The notes under the pieces were generated by a model, which saw only the letters and a program-made list of their open reading frames with translations, was not told the DNA's origin and did not search any database. A program made the translations under genes and the position numbers. From IMG/VR virus record IMGVR_UViG_3300008120_000186, positions 1 to 64,000 of that record: 64,000 bases of DNA; one strand, given 5' to 3'. This DNA comes from a virus. How positions within the stretch are numbered: the stretch's first letter is position 1; each line of letters begins with the position of its first letter. Shown here in pieces: positions 59,272 to 64,000 of the stretch.

Positions 59272-60045
59272 TTATCTACCCACATAAATTTGTGGTTGGG
59301 ATTCCTGTCTGCGTTGTTCTTCTGTTTTTGGAATAAATTCGTTGCCGTACTGAGGGTACATTTCTTGTCGCATTTGTGCAACCCACATCATGCTGAATCC
59401 AAAAACAAAAATTACAAATAAGATAGCAATGCCAATCATTGCCTGATGCATCATTTGTTTTTTCCTAACGGTGCGTCTACGGTTTTCAATTTCTTCTCTT
59501 TGTATTTGTTTTGTGATAAGAATCTTTTGTTCTTTTCCCATCTGAACCATCATCTCTTCAACTTCAGTATACAATGCACCCAACTCAGGCGGACTTTGAT
59601 ATACCATCAATTCACGCAACTCAACAGCCATTTGTTCTAATTGTTTACGCATTAACACACGCTGTAACGCACGTTTACCTAAACTATCATCACCCTCATA
59701 AATTTTAGTCCTTGCTTTTCGTTCTTCTTCTTCAAACACAGCAATACATTTATTTAAGTTATCGTAGTATGTGCCAAGATGATTACCAATCTCTGTATAG
59801 ATGCTAGTTGTATCACCATCACGCTTGTTTAATTCTATTACACGATTTTTCTCTTCTATGTACGCATTACGTTGTGTAGTTGTTGCTGGTTTATTCTTAT
59901 GGTTATTTGCAAACTGTTCATCTAAATCTTTGAGTACGCCTCTGATATCTCCAGCGGCACCTTTAATATCTTTATAAAGTTTGCATCCAGCCTTGACTGC
60001 GGAGACTGCTCCGTTCGCTAATGCAAAGAGGGTGATTGGATCCAT
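59272..60045 (-). CDS. Coiled-coil protein with C-terminal-half membrane anchor (paralogue A)
   Basis: 257 residues. MDPITLFALANGAVSAVKAG opens the protein, then a long charged helical region, and a membrane segment MIGIAILFVIFVFGFSMMWV at about 205-225 with a short hydrophilic tail. The start (DPITA-type, Ala/Gly-rich, KKA/KAG) resembles that of the gene at 60.2-60.7 kb. Recurrent in T4-like aquatic phages; function unknown. It may be a tape- or portal-vicinity membrane-acting protein. Confidence 0.65.
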   Translation of the reverse strand: MDPITLFALANGAVSAVKAGCKLYKDIKGAAGDIRGVLKDLDEQFANNHKNKPATTTQRNAYIEEKNRVIELNKRDGDTTSIYTEIGNHLGTYYDNLNKCIAVFEEEERKARTKIYEGDDSLGKRALQRVLMRKQLEQMAVELRELMVYQSPPELGALYTEVEEMMVQMGKEQKILITKQIQREEIENRRRTVRKKQMMHQAMIGIAILFVIFVFGFSMMWVAQMRQEMYPQYGNEFIPKTEEQRRQESQPQIYVGR

Positions 60046-60055
60046 TTTTCATGTG

Positions 60056-60208
60056 CTAAAAAGGTAGGTACTTATTAATCAATCCATTGACAATTCTGTC
60101 TGATAGGTCATCAGGCAAGAATTTAAGGAAGCCTAATAAGTATAATGCTACTGAGCCATAACAAAATATCTTTAAGCAAAGATCAAATGTTTTTTGGTAT
60201 TCGTTCAT
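60056..60208 (-). CDS. 50-residue membrane protein
   Basis: ATGA overlap with the end of the preceding minus-strand gene. MNEYQKTFDLCLKIFCYGSV, then ALYLLGFLKFLP is one membrane span followed by an amphipathic tail. Fits between the two coiled-coil paralogues. Confidence 0.6.
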   Translation of the reverse strand: MNEYQKTFDLCLKIFCYGSVALYLLGFLKFLPDDLSDRIVNGLINKYLPF

Positions 60209-60702
60209 CTTCCACACCTAGCACTTGTTTGGCACCATTGTATCAGTTCATAACTACCGATAGCAAATATGAATATGACAAATGCAACTGCGCCGATAAT
60301 CATCGCCCATTCATTTAACTCTTCTTCTTTTTGTTTACGCTTACGTTCTTGTGCGTTATGAAGTCTTAAATCATTAGCATCGTCTGCATCCATTTCTGCT
60401 TGACGAGCCTTGATTTTATTCCATACGTCAATCTTGCCTGTCTGCATAAACAGCAATTTTAACTCTTCTTCGAATGCCCTAGCTTGTTCTAATGCCATTT
60501 CAATCTGAAGTGCGGTTCCCATGTTGGAACCCTTCTTTGTCTTTTTAGCTTCAATCAATGCTTTAGTAGCGGTACTCTTGGCATCGAACATCTTGCCGAT
60601 CATTGGCGCAAGAGAACCTAGGTCATTTGCGACCTTAGCCGCTTTTTTAACCATCGAAATAGCAGACGTAATGCCTGCTAGTGCCGTGATAGGATCGATC
60701 AT
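60205..60702 (-). CDS. Coiled-coil protein with C-terminal membrane anchor (paralogue B)
   Basis: 165 residues. MIDPITALAGITSAISMVKK start, helical middle (LEQARAFEEELKLLFMQTGK), and membrane segment WAMIIGAVAFVIFIFAIGSY followed by a Cys-containing tail. Same architecture as paralogue A and probably a duplication. Unknown function. Confidence 0.65.
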   Translation of the reverse strand: MIDPITALAGITSAISMVKKAAKVANDLGSLAPMIGKMFDAKSTATKALIEAKKTKKGSNMGTALQIEMALEQARAFEEELKLLFMQTGKIDVWNKIKARQAEMDADDANDLRLHNAQERKRKQKEEELNEWAMIIGAVAFVIFIFAIGSYELIQWCQTSARCGR

Positions 60703-60707
60703 TTGTT

Positions 60708-60926
60708 TTACTCCCGTTTACAAATTTCTTTGTGTAATCTATTCGAACAGTCTTTTTTAACCCACTCTATGCAATATACTTTTCGTTCAAACACATCACC
60801 AGTCCATCCCCAACGGACACACTTCATCGTTTCGTTTTTGTTTGTCCTTTCAGCACTCGCATTTAGAATTATTAAACATATTATAAAGACAATAATTTTT
60901 ATAAAACTATTGGAAGCCAAAGCCAT
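60708..60926 (-). CDS. Small exported Cys-rich protein
   Basis: 72 residues. Signal peptide (FIKIIVFIICLIILNASAE) followed by a 45-residue mature part with four cysteines: MKCVRWGWTGDVFERKVYCI, EWVKKDCSNRLHKEICKRE. Probably disulfide-bonded in the periplasm. The CVRW...DV..RKV.C pattern recurs in aquatic T4-like phages. Overlaps the DUF4337 gene. Confidence 0.65.
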   Translation of the reverse strand: MALASNSFIKIIVFIICLIILNASAERTNKNETMKCVRWGWTGDVFERKVYCIEWVKKDCSNRLHKEICKRE

Positions 60927-61459
60927 AGACCTTGACTCATTAGTAAGGCGGCAAAAATTCCAACGCCAATACTAGCAAAATATAACGACATGCTAACTGC
61001 TAAAATGCTTGCCGTCAATAAAACAATTGCAATTTGAAATGCAGAACCAGCAAATGTCATCCAAGGACCAGACTTACGAATTTGGTCACGTTCCGCTTCA
61101 AGTGCCTTTGCTTTAGCAAATAGTTCTTTCTTACCTTCACCTGTTGCAGGCTCAGATTCGTATCTATCAATCTTTGCAGTTAACTTGTCTGCTTTATCAA
61201 ATTGTTTTCTATCGATAGCATCATCTCTAGCCATCTCAGCAAGAGTTTGTTTAACTGATTTTGCTTGATAGAATGCCCAAGTATTATTTGCACTAATTGT
61301 ATTGTTCAATACTTTACTGCTGTTACCACTTGAAACATATGTATTGATTGCAAGCAAAGCGGCTAGAACAGTAATCAACCATCCCGCTTTGTCTTTGATA
61401 TTTGCTTCACGCTCACTACGTGACAATGGTTTCTTTTCTGAAAATACTACTTCTGCCAT
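60899..61459 (-). CDS. DUF4337-family membrane protein
   Basis: 186 residues. One membrane segment near the N-terminus (WLITVLAALLAINTYVSSG), the family block NNTISANNTWAFYQAKSVKQ, a coiled region, and two C-terminal membrane segments. DUF4337 is found in cyanobacteria and proteobacteria; function unknown. It is the first gene of the minus-strand unit. Confidence 0.8.
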   Translation of the reverse strand: MAEVVFSEKKPLSRSEREANIKDKAGWLITVLAALLAINTYVSSGNSSKVLNNTISANNTWAFYQAKSVKQTLAEMARDDAIDRKQFDKADKLTAKIDRYESEPATGEGKKELFAKAKALEAERDQIRKSGPWMTFAGSAFQIAIVLLTASILAVSMSLYFASIGVGIFAALLMSQGLWLWLPIVL

Positions 61460-61485
61460 GACAACCTCCCTTTAAATGTCGATAT

Positions 61486-61493
61486 ATTTATGG
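61486..61493 (-). promoter_or_regulatory. Late-like promoter (CATAAATA) for the minus-strand unit
   Basis: On the minus strand CATAAATA lies 27 bases before the DUF4337 ATG, which is preceded by AAAGGGAGG. This would make the minus-strand unit a late transcript. Confidence 0.55.
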
Positions 61494-61562
61494 TAAACCA
61501 AGTTTTCAGCAATTATCAGAGGGGGATTTTGTTGTTTTCCTGCAACAAAGCCGAAATAACCC

Positions 61563-61590
61563 TTGACTTGTTGTCCCACTATGGTATACT
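61563..61590 (+). promoter_or_regulatory. Sigma70-type promoter
   Basis: TTGACT, 16 bp, TATACT. The following ATG is only 7 bases beyond the -10, so the mRNA may be leaderless or nearly so. Confidence 0.7.
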
Positions 61591-61596
61591 AGTCAT

Positions 61597-61914
61597 ATGA
61601 CATTGAGAAAGAAACGTTCCGACCGAAACCATGTGCTGTACAAAGTTACGTGCGTGGATACTGGCGATTCATATGTTGGCTTGACTGTTGCACAGGGTCA
61701 AGCCTATGTCCGTTCTGTTAAAGTTCGCTGGCAAAAACATGTGAGTCGTGCAAAGTGCGAAAACAAAAATTGGGCAATGTGTACTGCATTGCGTGAGTTG
61801 GCTGGTGCCGCATGGCAATATGAAGTCCTTGAAGTGATTCGTGGACGTAAACCCGCACACCAGCGTGAACGAGAATTGATTGCCGAATTCGAACCATCGT
61901 TGAATACATTTTGA
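61597..61914 (+). CDS. GIY-YIG-like nuclease domain protein
   Basis: 105 residues. VLYKVTCVDTGDSYVGLTVA replaces the GIY...YIG strands, and VRWQKHVSRAKCENKNW provides the R...H pair; YEVLEVIRGRKPAHQRERELI gives the Glu helix. This pattern fits a small stand-alone GIY-YIG nuclease or its inactive relative. No homing-associated DNA-binding extension is present. The next promoter overlaps its stop codon. Confidence 0.65.
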   Translation: MTLRKKRSDRNHVLYKVTCVDTGDSYVGLTVAQGQAYVRSVKVRWQKHVSRAKCENKNWAMCTALRELAGAAWQYEVLEVIRGRKPAHQRERELIAEFEPSLNTF

Positions 61915-61939
61915 CATGCCATGATTGTTATGTTATACT
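61911..61939 (+). promoter_or_regulatory. Sigma70-type promoter
   Basis: TTGACA (overlapping a stop codon), 17 bp, TATACT, 25 bases before the next ATG. Confidence 0.85.
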
Positions 61940-61964
61940 GTATAAACATTGAATAGGAGTTTTT

Positions 61965-62186
61965 ATGAAAATTGGTCCGTTTACATTTGCGCCTGAAAAA
62001 GCAACGGCCGGCGTCATTCTTGGTGCGTTGATTGCTTGGGTGTCACTGTACATTCTAGGTTCATACATTACATTGTCTGCTGTCAATACTTTGTTTGCCG
62101 TTAACATTCCTGTGACATGGGAAACTGTAATGTCGGTGTTTTGGTTGACTGCAATAATTAATGCTATCATTGGGAGTTCAAAATGA
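61965..62186 (+). CDS. Small two-span membrane protein
   Basis: 73 residues. Two hydrophobic segments (TAGVILGALIAWVSLYILGS and WETVMSVFWLTAIINAIIGS). A TAGGAG ribosome site and strong promoter precede it. It overlaps the following exported-protein gene. Unknown function; topology would allow an envelope or superinfection role. Confidence 0.65.
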   Translation: MKIGPFTFAPEKATAGVILGALIAWVSLYILGSYITLSAVNTLFAVNIPVTWETVMSVFWLTAIINAIIGSSK

Positions 62187-62617
62187 AATTCTTGACCACT
62201 GCACTAGTTGGAATTATGATTTCAACATCCGCAGTTTCTGGTATGCTTCAAGGTAATTCTAGCAATTATCGAAGTAGCCTTGAGGGTGACAGTTTAGTTA
62301 AGTTCGAATTGGCAAGAGTTGTTCGCATTCAACCGATTCAAGAATCCAGAACGTATAACGTGACTAGAACATCATGCACAATGGTAGAAGACTTGTCTGG
62401 CGCATCGGCACAAACTGCTGGCACACCTACGGGCAAACCTCCAAGCAACATGATTCAAAGATGCATTCCCTATGCTGATAGAGAATACAAACAATTCATT
62501 ATTGGATATGATGTAACGTTTGAATACTACGGACAAATCAGAACCGTTCGTATGAATCACGATCCAGGTACCGCAGTACGTGTAAAATCAGTAACTAGCA
62601 TATATGTGATGGAATGA
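62183..62617 (+). CDS. Exported protein with 17-kDa-antigen-like C-terminal domain (copy 1)
   Basis: 144 residues. Signal peptide MKFLTTALVGIMISTSAVSG, then VRIQPIQESRTYN and two Cys. The final 40 residues IIGYDVTFEYYGQIRTVRMN plus DPGTAVRV match the end domain of 17-kDa surface-antigen/glycine-zipper proteins of proteobacteria (gYdVtYeYnGrxyt...DPGxxvrV). The glycine-zipper part is absent. It would fold in the periplasm. Confidence 0.7.
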   Translation: MKFLTTALVGIMISTSAVSGMLQGNSSNYRSSLEGDSLVKFELARVVRIQPIQESRTYNVTRTSCTMVEDLSGASAQTAGTPTGKPPSNMIQRCIPYADREYKQFIIGYDVTFEYYGQIRTVRMNHDPGTAVRVKSVTSIYVME

Positions 62618-63021
62618 AAAACTTGTCTACGCTACATAGTATTGTAGCACTTTTAATTATGTGTAATTTTGCACATGCCGAGGTTACCCTTGTTGAAGAT
62701 AATTCTTCAACGAATAAAGTATACATGGCAAAAGTAATAAGCAAGAAACCTATCATAGAAAAGGTACCGTACATGGCAACAAAAAATTATTGTGAAAAAC
62801 ATTATGGAACAGTTCACTATTCAGGTGCGTCTGTCGGAACACCTGTTATATTAGCAACAACACCATTAAACCAAAAACCAATATGCAATTTAGTAACCCA
62901 CGAAGAATTCTATAATGTCGTAAAGGGTTATCAAGTTACGTATGATTTCAAGGGTACACTCAAAACTGCAATATTAAATAATGAACCCAGTGACTATGTG
63001 CAGGTGTACAATGTGCCTTAA
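62614..63021 (+). CDS. Exported protein, divergent tandem paralogue (copy 2)
   Basis: 135 residues. Signal peptide through IVALLIMCNFAHAE. VYMAKVISKKPIIEKV and the C-terminal VVKGYQVTYDFKGTLKTAIL followed by NEPSDYVQV parallel copy 1. Two cysteines are conserved in position (NYCEKHYG, PICNLV). It overlaps copy 1 by 4 bases. Tandem arrangement suggests duplication and a shared partner. Confidence 0.7.
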   Translation: MKNLSTLHSIVALLIMCNFAHAEVTLVEDNSSTNKVYMAKVISKKPIIEKVPYMATKNYCEKHYGTVHYSGASVGTPVILATTPLNQKPICNLVTHEEFYNVVKGYQVTYDFKGTLKTAILNNEPSDYVQVYNVP

Positions 63022-63263
63022 TGTATTATGTCTATGGTGCGATTGGAAGCAAAGCAACCGAAAAAACAGAATTGCTCCTTAACATATGCAAAAGAAGATA
63101 CAAACTTTTCATACTTGGCGAAGATTATACAGTAGCCCAATTACAGAAATTGATTCCTAACACAAACTTTGTTCCACACATATACCATGAATTCAAATAC
63201 GTTGGTGGTATCAATGAATTGCATGATTATCTTTATGATGAATTAAGAACACAGAATGATTGA
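63021..63263 (+). CDS. Glutaredoxin-fold protein without the CxxC active site
   Basis: 80 residues. TELLLNICKRRYKLFILGED then FVPHIYHEFKYVGGINELHD has the cis-Pro (VPH) and GG of glutaredoxins, but the CPYC position is replaced by ATEKT. It cannot act as a dithiol glutaredoxin and may be a binding or regulatory version. It overlaps the preceding stop by one base. Confidence 0.65.
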   Translation: MYYVYGAIGSKATEKTELLLNICKRRYKLFILGEDYTVAQLQKLIPNTNFVPHIYHEFKYVGGINELHDYLYDELRTQND

Positions 63264-63264
63264 C

Positions 63265-63293
63265 TTGACAACCGAACGGATTGTAGGTATACT
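63265..63293 (+). promoter_or_regulatory. Sigma70-type promoter
   Basis: TTGACA, 17 bp, TATACT, 40 bases before the ATG at 63333. Confidence 0.85.
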
Positions 63294-63332
63294 AGAGACA
63301 TGAAAGATATTTTTAACATGGAGAACTTTGAT

Positions 63333-63632
63333 ATGACAACTTTTAACTATGCAACAAGTGACGCAAAAGAGCAAAAAGTATTTCGTGATTGGCTTGTTAG
63401 CCACCTCAAATATGGTCCTGTGACTGTTGACTTTCTTAAGAAAGACGGCACAATGCGTACCATGAAATGCACATTGCAAGAGAGCGCAATCCCAACATAC
63501 GAAAAGAAAACCGAACGTGTTCGTACAACGGCAACTGATGAGGCAATCTCTGTAGTCGACTTAGAGAAAAACGAATGGCGTTCTTTCCGTTACGATTCTG
63601 TTAAGTCTGTATCATTTACATTAGGTGAATAA
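63333..63632 (+). CDS. DUF2693-like SH3-barrel-type phage protein
   Basis: 99 residues from the ATG preceded by GGAGA at a good distance; an upstream in-frame ATG at 63300 coincides with the expected transcription start. FRDWLVSHLKYGPVTVDFLK then KKDGTMRTMKCTLQESAIP and VVDLEKNEWRSFRYDSVKSV match a family of small beta-barrel phage proteins annotated DUF2693. Function unknown. Confidence 0.75.
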   Translation: MTTFNYATSDAKEQKVFRDWLVSHLKYGPVTVDFLKKDGTMRTMKCTLQESAIPTYEKKTERVRTTATDEAISVVDLEKNEWRSFRYDSVKSVSFTLGE

Positions 63633-63635
63633 ACT

Positions 63636-64000
63636 ATGAAATTTTCCAAGATCAATCCTGGCGCTGACGCACAAGCCTTTGGCACAGAACCTTCTTGGAC
63701 CAATCAAGAGGAAATCAACAATCTTAAGATTGCTGAGATTCGTGCATTGAATTGGTATAACTATTTTTGTGACAGCAAGCAAGCAAAAACGTTTGTTGTC
63801 GAATACATGGCTAGCATTGGTCGACCGAAGGAAGAAATTTCTTTAGTGTCATCAAGTGACGCATCTATTCCAGTACAACTTGGTTGGGTAGCACGTATGA
63901 TGTGTATGGGCTACGAACCATCTGACACATTCAAAAACTTTTTTGTCAAAGAGTTTAAGACTGTCATTGAGACTGCAAAGAAAACTAAAAAAACAAAAGC
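63636..64000 (+). CDS. Conserved phage protein, 3' end outside the window
   Basis: At least 121 codons, no stop before the window edge. MKFSKINPGADAQAFGTEPS, then IAEIRALNWYNYFCDSKQAK is a block seen in T4-like phages. The C-terminal part in view becomes Lys-rich. Unknown function. It follows the DUF2693-like gene by 3 bases. Confidence 0.7.
   Translation, partial: MKFSKINPGADAQAFGTEPSWTNQEEINNLKIAEIRALNWYNYFCDSKQAKTFVVEYMASIGRPKEEISLVSSSDASIPVQLGWVARMMCMGYEPSDTFKNFFVKEFKTVIETAKKTKKTK

Noticed and set aside
63300-63332. ATG at 63300 as the start of the DUF2693-like gene
   Set aside because: It coincides with the predicted transcription start and has no ribosome site, whereas ATG 63333 follows GGAGA.
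1-64000. CRISPR arrays, insertion sequences, integrase or attachment sites
   Set aside because: No regularly spaced repeats, transposase motifs or integrase-like proteins were seen on either strand.

Overview
This window is part of a T4-like (tevenvirus-type) tailed-phage genome. It opens inside the major capsid protein gene (gp23 family) and carries a near-complete T4 core replication, recombination and late-transcription set: uvsY, uvsW, the late sigma factor 55, 47, 46, a DsbA-like gene, 45, 44, 62, regA, 43, uvsX, 41, 61, plus nrdA, nrdB and thyX. The sequence is visibly AT-rich. The accessory genes (peptide deformylase, Hsp20, CobS-like AAA ATPase with a VWA/peptidase partner, 2OG-Fe(II) oxygenase, ClpP-like protease, many 'CTS-headed' head proteins) resemble those of marine and freshwater T4-like phages. 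E. coli-like sigma70 boxes, an LpxH-type lipid A enzyme, host-type IscU/ErpA, a BPSL0761-family protein and 17-kDa-antigen-like exported proteins point to a Gram-negative proteobacterial host. A beta- or gammaproteobacterium is likely, but this is inference.

Layout. 1-1.7 kb: end of the capsid gene, a strong terminator and a tail-tube-like gene behind a late promoter. 1.7-8.3 kb: recombination and late sigma genes (uvsY, uvsW, 55, 47, 46) and an oxygenase. 8.3-13.1 kb: peptide deformylase followed by a compact cluster (GNAT/Asp-beta-hydroxylase fusion, fold-type II PLP enzyme, dCMP deaminase, DNA methyltransferase) that looks like a nucleic-acid modification cassette of unknown chemistry. 13.2-17.1 kb: OB-like protein, peptidase and VWA halves, CobS-like AAA ATPase. 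17.1-31 kb: glycosyltransferase, sliding clamp and clamp loader, RegA, Dps, Hsp20, DNA polymerase, cytidylyltransferase, UvsX, gp41. 31-44 kb: zincin, amidotransferase-like protein, then a late region of head-targeted, apparently proteolysed multi-module proteins, interrupted by an iscU-erpA pair. 44-50.8 kb: spanin-like pair, primase, ThyX, ribonucleotide reductase with a thioredoxin, secreted nuclease. 51-57.8 kb: conserved phage unknowns, RuvC-like resolvase, ClpP-like protease, GH19 endolysin. 57.8-61.5 kb: the only minus-strand block (GT2, LpxH-like phosphatase, membrane/coiled-coil proteins, DUF4337). 61.6-64 kb: plus-strand small genes with strong early promoters, including GIY-YIG-like and tandem exported proteins.

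Regulation is unusually legible. About fifteen TTGACA/TTGACT-type promoters, nearly all with 17-bp spacers and TATAAT/TATACT boxes, precede early or middle genes, while TATAAATA/CATAAATA late motifs precede structural genes. Several terminators with perfect stems separate these units. Special arrangements include a promoter whose -35 lies in a terminator loop, a -10 box inside a perfect dyad, and an inverted repeat that could hide a ribosome-binding site in read-through transcripts. No tRNA, CRISPR array, insertion sequence or integrase was seen.
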